From positions 806,001-870,000 of the forward strand of contig NZ_JBFDUZ010000001.1 in NCBI RefSeq assembly GCF_040719145.1: DNA of 64,000 nucleotides. Reading direction: 5' to 3'. Made by a program: the position numbers and the translations under genes. How positions within the stretch are numbered: position 1 is the first letter of the stretch; each line of letters begins with the position of its first letter. This document shows positions 1-8,535 of the stretch, piece by piece. The stretch comes from Paenibacillus sp. JQZ6Y-1 (GTDB lineage: Bacteria; Bacillota; Bacilli; Paenibacillales; Paenibacillaceae). The notes below the pieces were generated by a model. The model was given only the letters and a program-made list of their open reading frames with translations, made no database searches and was not told where the DNA came from.

Positions 1-593
1 ATGGCGATGTGATCATTAATGCACTGCTGATCTATGATGTGGACCCTTCCAATCCAGAATCGGTCCGCAACGCGATTGCGAAAGGCAAGGCTGCCGCACC
101 TGATGTACTGACATTTTTGCGTGAAAATATTCCCGGCTACAAACATGCCGAGCTGAATGGGTTTCCCGATTATCTGTATATCCGCGACTACAATCGGTAT
201 CAAACGGATTATGTGCTAACGTACAACGATGTACAAAACAGCAAGATGTTCTGGGACAACGTCAGTGTAGGCGGCTATCCGATGGACATTCAGGGCACAC
301 GTGAGGTGCCAACAGGCAAAGGATACGGCAAACCGGACTTTTATGGTATTCCGATGCGTTCCTTTGAATTAAAGGATTACGATAATGTGCTGGTCGCTGG
401 TAAAAATATCGGTGCAGAGATTCAAGCATATGGCAGTGCGCGCATCACACCGACAACTGCGCTGGCAGCTGAGACGATGGGGATTATTCTCGGACATGAA
501 GGCAAAGAAAAGCGTCTGCGTGAGCTGACACAGTCCGATTTTGAACAGATTCACGAGTACTTGCGTAAGGATTACCATATCTCACTGGAATAG
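1..593 (+). CDS. FAD-dependent oxidoreductase, C-terminal part (5' end outside window)
   Basis: The reading frame is open from the first bases of the window, so the start lies upstream and only about the last 197 residues are visible. The segment near positions 385-500, with AGKNIGAEIQAYGS followed by RITPTTALAAETMG, resembles the last FAD-contacting strand and helix of FAD-dependent oxidoreductases of the FAD_oxidored type (compare GRNISATHVAHGS-like motifs in that family). The N-terminal GxGxxG dinucleotide fold is not visible, so substrate and exact subfamily cannot be given. The protein ends at a TAG and is followed by a strong terminator. The in-frame GTG at position 9 is internal, not a start. 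Family assignment is inferred from the C-terminal motif only. Confidence 0.7.
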   Translation, partial: GDVIINALLIYDVDPSNPESVRNAIAKGKAAAPDVLTFLRENIPGYKHAELNGFPDYLYIRDYNRYQTDYVLTYNDVQNSKMFWDNVSVGGYPMDIQGTREVPTGKGYGKPDFYGIPMRSFELKDYDNVLVAGKNIGAEIQAYGSARITPTTALAAETMGIILGHEGKEKRLRELTQSDFEQIHEYLRKDYHISLE

Positions 594-668
594 AAAAGCA
601 TGGTCGGACACACAGCACATGTTGCAACGATCATAGTTGCATCCAAACTTAGTCGCATCCAAATCAAA

Positions 669-759
669 CAGGCACTCGGTCATACAGCCGCTAGCATGCA
701 CCCTATCCTAATCAAGAAGGGTGCATTCCAGTTGCTTGTAGACCAAGTGCCTGTTTTTT
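669..759 (+). terminator. Two-tier Rho-independent terminator after the FAD oxidoreductase
   Basis: An outer inverted repeat (CAGGCACTCGGTC at 669-681 with GACCAAGTGCCTG at 741-753) encloses an inner hairpin (TGCACCCT/AGGGTGCA). A T-run follows at 754-759. It lies between convergent genes and mainly fits plus-strand transcription. Confidence 0.85.
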
Positions 760-790
760 GATCAAAGGGATAGCTGTTTAATACAGTGAC

Positions 791-1825
791 TTAGAGGAAA
801 ATGTCTTCAATTTCCAGATTCGATTGCATGGACAAGTCTTTGAAGCCTTTATCCGTTTCGATCAGTGGACGGAAATAGTCCGACGGATTGGTCATCACGA
901 TTTTGCCCGTTTCGCCTGAATTGAGACGTACCTTTTTGCCAATCATATTCGGCAGCATGTTGCGGATGAAGGTTTGAGCCGCATCCGGGTACAGCTGACC
1001 AAAGCTCATGCGATGCAATTCTTTTAACACCTTGAGCAGCTCTTGCTTGGACTGATAGACACGATTCGTGGTCATCGCACTGTAAATATCTGCTACCGAA
1101 ACGATTCGAGAATACGGATGAATATCCTCCAGCTTGAGACCATGCGGGTATCCTTTGCCATCGGTTCGTTCATGATGCTGGAGTGCGACGATCGCACTGA
1201 TCTCATCTCCTGTAGACTCCATGATCAGATCATGCCCGAAGGTGGTATGCTGCTTCATGATCTCGAATTCTTGAGAGGTCAATCTGCCGGGCTTGTTTAG
1301 AATCTCAGGCGGAACCTTCGATTTGCCGACATCATGCAGATAACCGGCGCGTCCAACCACATACGCTTCGCGTTCCGTATAGCCCATCCATGTTGCGAGA
1401 TAGTAGGAGAGCATGCCTACCTGCAACGAATGGGTATACGTGTAATTGTTCGTATCATTCAGCACAAACAGTACAGAGACAACATCCTTCTGTGTATGCA
1501 GTTCGTTCATCAACGGCTCTAGCATCTCGTCCACCTGACTGCCGTCAAACTCGCCACGCGATGCCGCACTCAGAAACAGATTCTCAAAGCCTGATAAGGC
1601 TGTATCAAAATGCACCTTCGCTGTTTCGAGCGTGTGTGCAGGTTCGGTTGGCAATGGATCAACCGTGTTCTCAATCTCCACGTAATCAACACCGTGCTGT
1701 AATAGCTTGCTGATATCATTGGAAAGAAGAGTATGGCCCTTTTGCATAATGTGAATGCCGAATGAGTTGAATGTATCACTTAATAGCATATCTCCCGGCT
1801 TTAAATCTGTCACATGCACTCTCAA
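791..1825 (-). CDS. HD-GYP domain protein, putative c-di-GMP phosphodiesterase
   Basis: A 344-residue cytoplasmic protein without membrane segments. The C-terminal half is an HD-GYP domain: conserved HS, then GYLHDVGKSKVPPEIL with the metal-binding HD pair, HTTFGH, LQHHERTDGKGYP with the GYP signature, and a DIYSAMTTNR helix. HD-GYP proteins typically hydrolyse cyclic di-GMP; activity here is inferred because all metal-ligand motifs are present. The N-terminal ~120 residues form a region common in Paenibacillus HD-GYP proteins, and no receiver domain is visible. The start is TTG at 1825, chosen because GGAGGTG lies seven bases upstream. A sigma-A promoter is visible at 1859-1887. It is a plausible local source of c-di-GMP control for the pilus ATPase encoded at 39 kb. 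Confidence 0.88.
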   Translation of the reverse strand: MRVHVTDLKPGDMLLSDTFNSFGIHIMQKGHTLLSNDISKLLQHGVDYVEIENTVDPLPTEPAHTLETAKVHFDTALSGFENLFLSAASRGEFDGSQVDEMLEPLMNELHTQKDVVSVLFVLNDTNNYTYTHSLQVGMLSYYLATWMGYTEREAYVVGRAGYLHDVGKSKVPPEILNKPGRLTSQEFEIMKQHTTFGHDLIMESTGDEISAIVALQHHERTDGKGYPHGLKLEDIHPYSRIVSVADIYSAMTTNRVYQSKQELLKVLKELHRMSFGQLYPDAAQTFIRNMLPNMIGKKVRLNSGETGKIVMTNPSDYFRPLIETDKGFKDLSMQSNLEIEDIFL

Positions 1826-1858
1826 TGCGGGGCACCTCCATAAATGAATGTTAAATTT

Positions 1859-1887
1859 ATCATATCAAGAAAGATTTTTGATAACAA
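1859..1887 (-). promoter_or_regulatory. Sigma-A promoter for the HD-GYP gene
   Basis: On the minus strand TTGTTA (1882-1887) is followed after exactly 17 bases by TATGAT (1859-1864), about 34 bases upstream of the TTG start. Both boxes are one mismatch (TATGAT) or two mismatches (TTGTTA) from consensus. Confidence 0.65.
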
Positions 1888-1908
1888 TGAAAAAATAGAC
1901 AGAACGGC

Positions 1909-2655
1909 TCAGGACTTTGGCTCTACCGGATTCCAAGGCCCCGTTTGTGCACCTTTCCATTCCGAGCCATCCGCCCAGATTTCCTTTTTCCAGATAGGTA
2001 CGGTTTCTTTCAGACGTTCAATAGCAAAGCGACTCGCCTCGTACGCATCATTACGGTGAGAAGAAGAAACTGCAATAATAACGCTTGTTTCAGCGATGCC
2101 GACTGTGCCGGTGCGATGACTGATCGCGCAGCGGGTGCCGGGCCAGCGACTGGCGATTTCGCTACCAATCTTTTGTAGTTGGGTTAATGCCATCGGTACA
2201 TAAGCTTCATATTCCAAATGAATCGTCTGCATCTCGCCAGTCATCTCACGTGTGGTGCCGATAAAAGCGATCGTTGCACCATGATTGTTATCGCCGACTT
2301 TGGCGATGACGTCCTCCGCAGACAGCTTGTTTCCGGTAATGACATACAGGCCATCTGGAGTGTGCGCATCGTTATCAGAGCCTGATCCACCGGATACCGG
2401 TGGGATGAGTGCCAGTTCGTCATTTTCCTTAATAGTATTATCGACCGAAGCATACTCCTGATTAACAGCTGCAAAGGCATGGCGAATGGAATTTTCCGCA
2501 TCGGGGTATAAGGAAGAGAGTGTTTCCTTTAGAAGAGCAACCGTAACAGGTAGTGCCGTGCCATCTGGCACGGTAGGCGGCTCTATATTTATTTGTACCT
2601 CGGACTGCCCGATTCGTTCGGCAAGCCCGGCGAATAATTTAATGGTATACTGCAT
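1909..2655 (-). CDS. MoaD-MoaE fusion, molybdopterin synthase
   Basis: A 248-residue fusion of the two molybdopterin synthase subunits. Residues 1-82 are MoaD-like (MQYTIKLFAGLAERIG start, ending LIPPVSGG with the di-glycine normally thiocarboxylated). A linker SGSDNDAHTPDG follows, then MoaE from about residue 95 (GATIAFIGTTRE, LEYEAY, ISHRTGTVGI, VPIWKKE with the conserved lysines). The enzyme converts precursor Z (cPMP) to molybdopterin by inserting two sulfurs. ATG at 2655 is chosen because it begins the ubiquitin-like fold and is preceded by GGAGG. The frame stays open another 80 residues upstream, but that part does not look like protein. The internal di-glycine means cleavage or an unusual mechanism is needed; mycobacterial MoaX is a known precedent. 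Confidence 0.85.
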   Translation of the reverse strand: MQYTIKLFAGLAERIGQSEVQINIEPPTVPDGTALPVTVALLKETLSSLYPDAENSIRHAFAAVNQEYASVDNTIKENDELALIPPVSGGSGSDNDAHTPDGLYVITGNKLSAEDVIAKVGDNNHGATIAFIGTTREMTGEMQTIHLEYEAYVPMALTQLQKIGSEIASRWPGTRCAISHRTGTVGIAETSVIIAVSSSHRNDAYEASRFAIERLKETVPIWKKEIWADGSEWKGAQTGPWNPVEPKS

Positions 2656-2848
2656 AAAAGTAACGACCTCCAACATGTATTTATCACTTTTGATAGTACC
2701 ATATTCTGATGTCATATTGGTGGGACAAGAAAAACACATACGGACATCGGCGAGGATGATATAATTAAGGTTTATATTTGCGATAATACCCGAATTTGCG
2801 CATGATGATACATCACATATAAGCCATTGGAGCGAAAGGGGTTCCTGT

Positions 2849-4297
2849 ATGAACACATCACAACAACGAGATAACGATATCATTACCATTTTGCACACGA
2901 ATGATCTGCACAGTCATTTTGAAAATATGGGTATCCTAGCTGCGATTGCAGATGATTACCGACAACGCTACGGCAATGAGCATGTGCTGCTGCTTGATAT
3001 TGGCGATCATATGGATCGGATGGCTATCGAAACGGAAGGTTCCAGCGGTGGTGCCAATGTCGATATTCTCAATATGACCGGTTACGATGCGATTACAATC
3101 GGCAATAATGAAGGATTGACATATACGCCGGAGATTCTGAATCAAACGTATGCCGGTATAGTCAGCCCAGTTATATGCAGTAATGTGCAAGAGCATGAAA
3201 CGGGTATTCCGCCTGTATGGATGGAGCCGTACCGGATTATGGAAAAGGGTGGCTGGACGATTGGACTGATTGGAGCCACTGCACCATATGGCGACTTTTA
3301 CGACATTCTCGGCTGGGATGTAGGCGAGCCGCTGGCAAGCCTGCAACCACTCGTTCAGCAGCTGCGTGGACAGGTTGATCTGCTCGTCTTGATGTCGCAT
3401 CTCGGATTGTCGACGGATCAGAAATTGGCAGAGCAATTGCCGGAGCTGGATGTTATTCTGGGAGGGCATAGTCATCATGTACTGGAACGTCCCTTGCAGA
3501 TCGGTACAACGGTTGTTGGCGCTGCTGGCAAGTTTGGACATTATATGGGGTATATGAGCTGGCAAAAGGATACTGGCGGTGGTCGTCCGCGTCTGCTGCA
3601 TAGCGGATTGGTACCGACTTCGCCAGAAATGAAGCGTAATGCCGAGATTGAAGCAGCGATTGTCCTGCATCGGGAGCGAGCGGAAGAACGTATGGGTCAT
3701 GCCATTGCCATGCTGGAAGAGCCGCTAGAGATTGACTACGAACAGGAATCTCCGCTAGGGAATCTGCTGGCACAGGCGGTACGGCGATATACCGGAGCTG
3801 AGCTATCCATTGTGAACAGTGGACAATTGCTCGGTCCATTGCCTGCTGGCGAGATTAGTGAAGCGCTACTGCATCGTCTTTGTCCGTCTCCGATCAATCC
3901 GTGTCTAACGCTGATCAAGGGCAGTAGTATTCGGCAGGCGCTGGAACAATCATTGCTGGGTGAGTTTACACATAAGCCGATTATGGGCTTTGGCTTCCGT
4001 GGCAAAGTGCTAGGCAATCTGTGTGTAGATGGCATGACGATTACATGTGATCTGTCGCGTCCACCATATGAGCGTATAACGGATATTAAGGTAGGCGAGG
4101 ACGTGCTGGATAACGAGCGCGAATACAGCGTAGGCTCGCTCGATATGTTTACATTCCGCATTGGGTATGAATCGCTTAGTGAGAGTGCGGGTGTCACCTA
4201 TATGTTGTCCGAATTTATTCGCGATCTTCTGCGCAGTGAATTGCAAACGCCGGGCGCTGTGTCTAGCTGTGCCGGATCACGCTGGTTTATGTTATGA
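2849..4297 (+). CDS. yunD: YunD-like metallophosphatase/5'-nucleotidase
   Basis: A 482-residue bifunctional nucleotidase-like protein. The N-terminal calcineurin-type metallophosphoesterase has ILHTNDLHSH (residues 14-23), LLLDIGDHMDR, IGNNEG, SHLGLS and LGGHSHH, which supply the dinuclear metal ligands. The C-terminal 5'-nucleotidase domain follows from about residue 270 (SPLGNLLAQAVRR, IVNSGQLLGPLPAGEI). Unlike periplasmic UshA there is no signal peptide, matching the cytoplasmic YunD group of Bacilli; substrate is not known from sequence. The usual GNHE is GNNEG here, as in some YunD proteins. ATG start has AAAGGGG seven bases upstream. It is divergent from the moaDE fusion across a ~190-base gap. 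Confidence 0.82.
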   Translation: MNTSQQRDNDIITILHTNDLHSHFENMGILAAIADDYRQRYGNEHVLLLDIGDHMDRMAIETEGSSGGANVDILNMTGYDAITIGNNEGLTYTPEILNQTYAGIVSPVICSNVQEHETGIPPVWMEPYRIMEKGGWTIGLIGATAPYGDFYDILGWDVGEPLASLQPLVQQLRGQVDLLVLMSHLGLSTDQKLAEQLPELDVILGGHSHHVLERPLQIGTTVVGAAGKFGHYMGYMSWQKDTGGGRPRLLHSGLVPTSPEMKRNAEIEAAIVLHRERAEERMGHAIAMLEEPLEIDYEQESPLGNLLAQAVRRYTGAELSIVNSGQLLGPLPAGEISEALLHRLCPSPINPCLTLIKGSSIRQALEQSLLGEFTHKPIMGFGFRGKVLGNLCVDGMTITCDLSRPPYERITDIKVGEDVLDNEREYSVGSLDMFTFRIGYESLSESAGVTYMLSEFIRDLLRSELQTPGAVSSCAGSRWFML

Positions 4298-4397
4298 TAA
4301 ATAGGACCTTGTACCAACAATTGCATAGTGGATGTGCAGAACAACCGTTATGCAGAGTGGCATTCAGGGTTAATACATGAAATAAGGTGAAAAATAA

Positions 4398-5531
4398 ATG
4401 ACAGTTATACACAGAAGTGAGTGGCCGCTGAAGGAATTATCCCCGAGTTACGATCCGTGGGACCCGCTGCAATCACTTCGCCAGTACGGCAAACATACGC
4501 TGACAAGCGTGGAGATGACAGTGACCAATCTGTGCAATATGCGCTGTGAGCATTGTGCAGTTGGTGATTCGCTCGTATTGCGCGAACCGGACATGATCCC
4601 GCTGCCGCTGATGCTCAAACGTCTAGACGAGGTCGAGCATTTGCAGACAATCAGCATTACCGGCGGTGAGCCGTCGTTTCGTAAAAAAACAGTGGATGAG
4701 GTGATCGTTCCGCTACTGCGTTATGCGCGTGAGCGCGGAATCCGCTCCCAGATCAACTCCAACCTGACGCTGGACATTGGCCGATACGAGCAACTGCTTC
4801 CGTATCTGGACGTTATGCATATTTCGTTTAACTATACATCGCCCGATGATTTCCATGAGGTGGGCTTTGCGAATAGCGGTCATCCCGTTCCGCGTGAAGC
4901 TGCTGTCCGCATGTATGACAAGATGATCGACAATACGCGTCGTTTGAGCGATGCAGGCATGTTTATTTCTGCTGAATCGATGATCAATTACCGTACCCAT
5001 CGCAAGCTGCCAGAAATTCATAATCTGATCCGTGAAATGGGCTGCAAACGCCATGAAGTGCATCCGATGTATGCGGCTGACTTTGCCGCTAAGCTGCCGG
5101 TGCTGTCGCTGGACGATTTCCGTGCTGCGATTCACGATCTGCTGGATCATCGGGATCAGGATATGTGGATGCTGTTCGGTACGCTGCCGTTTTTCAGCTG
5201 CAATCCGAACAAGGAAGATCGCGATATTGTGAGCCGACTTCGCAGTGAACGAAATGTAACGGTACGTAACGATCCAGATGGACGTAATCGAGTAAACGTA
5301 AACATGTTTACCGGAGATGTGTTTGTGACCGATTTTGCAGCGATTCCGGCATTCGGCAATATTGCCAACCGCAAACTGGACGATATTTTTGGCGAATGGA
5401 GCAACAATCATCCGCTCAATCAGCAGGTGAACTGCCATTGTGATCTAGCTGCGTGCTGTGGCCCGAATCTGCTGGTTGCAGACATGTACTATAAAGACAT
5501 AGATTTCAAATCACGCAAAGCGATACTGTAA
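4398..5531 (+). CDS. yfkAB: YfkAB-type radical SAM/CxCxxxxC protein
   Basis: A 377-residue radical SAM protein. The iron-sulfur cluster ligands are C46, C50 and C53 in CNMRCEHC (CX3CX2C), followed by the SAM-binding ITGGEPS motif. Near the C-terminus C346, C348 and C353 form CHCDLAAC, the CxCxxxxC signature that names the YfkAB family. In B. subtilis yfkA and yfkB are often annotated as two frames; here a single uninterrupted frame is present. The reaction is unknown to me. The ATG start is preceded by AAGGTG. It sits alone, about 100 bases after the nucleotidase and 94 bases before the CNNM gene. Confidence 0.85.
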   Translation: MTVIHRSEWPLKELSPSYDPWDPLQSLRQYGKHTLTSVEMTVTNLCNMRCEHCAVGDSLVLREPDMIPLPLMLKRLDEVEHLQTISITGGEPSFRKKTVDEVIVPLLRYARERGIRSQINSNLTLDIGRYEQLLPYLDVMHISFNYTSPDDFHEVGFANSGHPVPREAAVRMYDKMIDNTRRLSDAGMFISAESMINYRTHRKLPEIHNLIREMGCKRHEVHPMYAADFAAKLPVLSLDDFRAAIHDLLDHRDQDMWMLFGTLPFFSCNPNKEDRDIVSRLRSERNVTVRNDPDGRNRVNVNMFTGDVFVTDFAAIPAFGNIANRKLDDIFGEWSNNHPLNQQVNCHCDLAACCGPNLLVADMYYKDIDFKSRKAIL

Positions 5532-5625
5532 AAGTCGCCTTCATTGTGCGCAGGTACGCCGTGTATGGGTTCTGGCGGCAGTGTGCGGCTGATATACCAT
5601 ATATCCGAGAAAAGGGGCGTTCCGG

Positions 5626-6993
5626 TTGGAGCATGAGTTTGAGATCGGCAATTTAATACTCAATTTGGCTCTTGTATTTGTACTTGTATTTTTAAACGGA
5701 TTTTTTGTGGCTGCGGAATTTTCTCTGGTTAAAGTGAGGCATTCGCGGCTGACAGAATTAAAAAGTGAAGGGAATCGTCTAGCTGGTTATGCACTCAAGG
5801 TGAACAGCAAGCTGGATGCGTATTTGTCAGCTACCCAGTTCGGGATTACGCTCGCTTCGCTTGGTCTTGGTTGGGTCGGTGAACCGGCGATATCTGAGCT
5901 GCTGGTCGAGCCTTTGATGTACAAGCTAGGCTTTACAGATGGTACGTTGATTACAACCATTTCGGTCGTGATTGGGTTTGCAGTCATTACATTTTTGCAT
6001 ATCGTGCTGGGGGAATTGGCTCCCAAATCGCTCGCGATTCAGCGGACAGATGGCGTGTCGCTGGCATTGTCTGCACCGCTGCTGTTCTTTTACCGTGTGT
6101 TCTTTCCGTTCATCTGGCTGCTGAATGCGGCGGCAAATGCAGTGCTGCGTCTGGTAGGCATCGAGCCTGCTAGTGAAGCAGAAGGTGCGCACTCAGAGGA
6201 AGAGATTCGCATTCTGATGAATCAAAGTGCGAAGAGCGGTGTGATGGACGAAGGCGAGATTGAGCTAGTGAACAATATTTTTGAATTTTCCGATCTGCTT
6301 GCCCGTGAGGTGATGCTGCCGCGTACCGATATGAATTGCCTGTATACGAATCTGTCCAAAGACGAGAATCTGGCGATTATTCAGGAGACGAAGCATTCGC
6401 GTTATCCAGTAGCGGTGGAGGACAAGGATCGAATTATCGGCTTTGTACATATTACCGATGTACTGTTGTCGCCGGTGAATCAGCCGTACGATCTGGCTGC
6501 ACTGGCACGTCCTATTCTCAATGTGCCGGAGTCGATGGAGATCAGTCATGTGCTGCAATTGATGCAGAAAAATCATGCTCAGATGACGCTGGTTGTCGAT
6601 GAATACGGCGGAACTGCTGGTTTGTTGACGGCTGAGGAGATTCTGGAGGAGATCGTCGGCGAGCTGTACGATGAGTTTGAGGATGAGCGACCAGATGTGG
6701 AACGAATTGGTGATGTCATTTCGGTAGACGGTCGTATGCTGATCGAGGATGTTAATGAACTTGCTGGTGTGGAAATTGATGATGATGAAGTTGATTCCAT
6801 CGGCGGTTGGATGTTCAAGGAGCTAGAGGGCGTACCGGAAAATGGCAAAACTGTCGAGGTGGATGGTGTTGTATTCGAGGTTGCCGAATCTGAGCGTCTG
6901 CGTATTATGCGTGTGCATGTACATCCATTACCGGAACCCGAGGATGAGGAAGAAGAGAATGACAAACGTGACGAGCGTTCAAATGACGACTAA
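5626..6993 (+). CDS. CNNM/CorC-type membrane protein with CBS pair (hemolysin-related)
   Basis: A 455-residue protein in the three-part architecture of the CNNM/CorC/TlyC group: DUF21 membrane domain (residues ~8-195, with VFLNGFFVAAEFSLVKVR and LGLGWVGEPA), a CBS pair (~215-335, beginning after SGVMDEGEIELV, with REVMLPRTDM and MTLVVDEYGGTAGLLT), and a C-terminal CorC_HlyC FAD-fold-like domain (~345-435, DGRMLIEDVNELAGV). Members are linked to Mg2+ efflux or divalent cation homeostasis; haemolytic activity is a legacy name. The tail is highly acidic (EPEDEEEENDKRDERSNDD). The start is TTG at 5626, nine bases after AAAGGGG. A hairpin follows at 7026-7062. Confidence 0.87.
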   Translation: MEHEFEIGNLILNLALVFVLVFLNGFFVAAEFSLVKVRHSRLTELKSEGNRLAGYALKVNSKLDAYLSATQFGITLASLGLGWVGEPAISELLVEPLMYKLGFTDGTLITTISVVIGFAVITFLHIVLGELAPKSLAIQRTDGVSLALSAPLLFFYRVFFPFIWLLNAAANAVLRLVGIEPASEAEGAHSEEEIRILMNQSAKSGVMDEGEIELVNNIFEFSDLLAREVMLPRTDMNCLYTNLSKDENLAIIQETKHSRYPVAVEDKDRIIGFVHITDVLLSPVNQPYDLAALARPILNVPESMEISHVLQLMQKNHAQMTLVVDEYGGTAGLLTAEEILEEIVGELYDEFEDERPDVERIGDVISVDGRMLIEDVNELAGVEIDDDEVDSIGGWMFKELEGVPENGKTVEVDGVVFEVAESERLRIMRVHVHPLPEPEDEEEENDKRDERSNDD

Positions 6994-7025
6994 CATGGTA
7001 GTAGGTCATGACGCAAATGGGTAAT

Positions 7026-7062
7026 ATACAGGCGGTATGGATATGCTCCATACCGCCTGTAT
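7026..7062 (+). terminator. Hairpin terminator after the CNNM gene
   Basis: A perfect 16-base stem (ATACAGGCGGTATGGA/TCCATACCGCCTGTAT) with a five-base loop is followed by CCTGTTTG. The T-run is weak. Confidence 0.7.
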
Positions 7063-7124
7063 CCTGTTTGTCTACATATTCATCTTGATTCTTACAAATT
7101 TACTGTCGAAAAGGAGTTTCATGT

Positions 7125-7811
7125 ATGAGCGATTTCCCCGTATTACGCAAGCCGCAAGCGATGATGTTTGATATGGATGGCACGTTATTTGAAACGGAAA
7201 CGGTACTTCTTCCTGCCTATTATGCTACTTTTGAACAATTGCGCAAGGAAGGGCTGTATGAAGGTGGGACACCGCCGGAAGAGATTATTCTTAGCTCGCT
7301 AGGCATGCTGCTAGAGGATATTTGGGCGCGTGTGATGCCGGGTGCAGGGGAGCGTACGATTGCGCGTGCCAATGAGCTGCTGGAGCAGTTGCAAATTGAT
7401 CGTATGAAGGCGGGCGATTCCCGTTTATATCCACAGGTGGAAGAGACGCTACGGGAGCTGCATCGTCGTGGAGTAAAGCTATTTATCGCTAGTAATGGAC
7501 TGGAAGGTTATGTGAAAGGCATTGTGGATGTACATGGTTTAGGCGATATTCTGGATGGCGTATATAGTGCAGGCGAGTATCAGACGGCAAGCAAGGTTGA
7601 TCTGGTGAAGCTGCTGCTGGAACAGCATCAGATTGACCGTGCATGGATGGTGGGAGACCGCTCGTCCGATGTAGAGGCGGGAATTCAGAATCATCAGACA
7701 GTGATTGGATGCCGCTATGCGGATTTTGGTGATCATCATGAGCTGGATGGTTCGGACGTGATTATTACGTCGTTTGAACAACTGCTGGATGTGTTTAATA
7801 AAGCGGAGTAG
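7125..7811 (+). CDS. HAD-superfamily hydrolase
   Basis: A 228-residue haloacid-dehalogenase-type phosphatase. Motif I is FDMDGT with nucleophile D16 and acid/base D18, motif II is FIASNG, a lysine of motif III occurs in TASKVDL, and motif IV is MVGDRSSDVEAG. An alpha-helical cap between motifs I and II (residues ~25-90) is typical of subfamily I phosphoglycolate phosphatase/beta-phosphoglucomutase-like enzymes. The substrate cannot be deduced. ATG at 7125 follows AAAAGGAG. It is separated from its neighbours by more than 100 bases on each side and is probably monocistronic. Confidence 0.85.
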   Translation: MSDFPVLRKPQAMMFDMDGTLFETETVLLPAYYATFEQLRKEGLYEGGTPPEEIILSSLGMLLEDIWARVMPGAGERTIARANELLEQLQIDRMKAGDSRLYPQVEETLRELHRRGVKLFIASNGLEGYVKGIVDVHGLGDILDGVYSAGEYQTASKVDLVKLLLEQHQIDRAWMVGDRSSDVEAGIQNHQTVIGCRYADFGDHHELDGSDVIITSFEQLLDVFNKAE

Positions 7812-7948
7812 AGGTACAGTTTTACTTTGACTTGCAAATCAGTTACCCTGTAAAGGATATGTTTTGGCCTGCCGCGGCTGGAGCTGTGGGCAGGCTGTTA
7901 GCATGTATAAAACAACGATGATCCATTCATCGGAAAGTGGGGCTTTTT

Positions 7949-8299
7949 ATGACAAACATTTACGACAAGGCCAACGAACTGTCTCAATCGATTCGCGATA
8001 GCAAAGAAGTGGCTGATATTACCGCAGCGATGCAGCTGATCGAAAGTGATCCAGAAAGCAAACGCATGCTGGATGATTTCCGCGCACGTCAGATCGAAGT
8101 ACAACAGCGCATGATGTCCGGCGATATGCCAAACCCGGAAGAAATGGAACAAATGGAAAAGCTGTTCGAGGTACTGAACTTGAACCTCAACATCCGTCGT
8201 CTGTTCGATGCTGAGCAGCGTCTGAGCACCATCATCGAGGATATTAACAAAATCATCACAGACAGTCTGAGCCACCTGTATGGCGGTTCCGCTCAATAA
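7949..8299 (+). CDS. YlbF/YmcA-family helical protein (YheA-like)
   Basis: A 116-residue, highly charged, all-helical protein of the Com_YlbF (DUF964) family: ELSQSIRDSKEVADI, QLIESDPESKRML, then a helical hairpin and NIRRLFDAEQRLS. B. subtilis paralogues YlbF, YmcA and YheA belong here; YlbF and YmcA act with YaaT in the Y-complex affecting RNase Y, competence and biofilm. This copy most resembles YheA in its EPDxE-type spacing, so a Y-complex role is not assumed. The ATG at 7949 is preferred over the in-frame GTG at 7937, because that GTG overlaps the purine-rich GTGGGG ribosome binding site. Confidence 0.8.
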   Translation: MTNIYDKANELSQSIRDSKEVADITAAMQLIESDPESKRMLDDFRARQIEVQQRMMSGDMPNPEEMEQMEKLFEVLNLNLNIRRLFDAEQRLSTIIEDINKIITDSLSHLYGGSAQ

Positions 8300-8437
8300 T
8301 CTGTCACAATGCAACATTGCAATAAAAGTATAACAGTACGATTTCATACCATTGTGATGACGGCAGGAACAGTTAACGCTTCCAGTTGTTGCTAATCATT
8401 GATGATGTCTTCGAGTGATCCTTTCGCTCGGAGCAAG

Positions 8438-8485
8438 GAAGGAGCGCGGCTTGTCCCAAATTGGGAGGAGACGCGCTTCTTTTTT
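8438..8485 (+). terminator. Terminator upstream of ytoI
   Basis: AGCGCG (8443-8448) pairs with CGCGCT (8472-8477). An inner TCCCAA/TTGGGA stem and a run of six Ts follow the fold. A TATAAT lies directly after it at 8490-8495 and could serve as the -10 box of ytoI, but no good -35 is seen. Confidence 0.7.
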
Positions 8486-8535
8486 GTGCTATAATACAAA
8501 CATAGTGATACAGATACGGGAAGGTGGTGCTACAG

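Noticed and set aside
2656-2898. 80-residue upstream extension of the MoaD-MoaE frame
   Set aside because: It runs into the divergent nucleotidase gene, is not MoaD-like, and the good GGAGG site serves the ATG at 2655.
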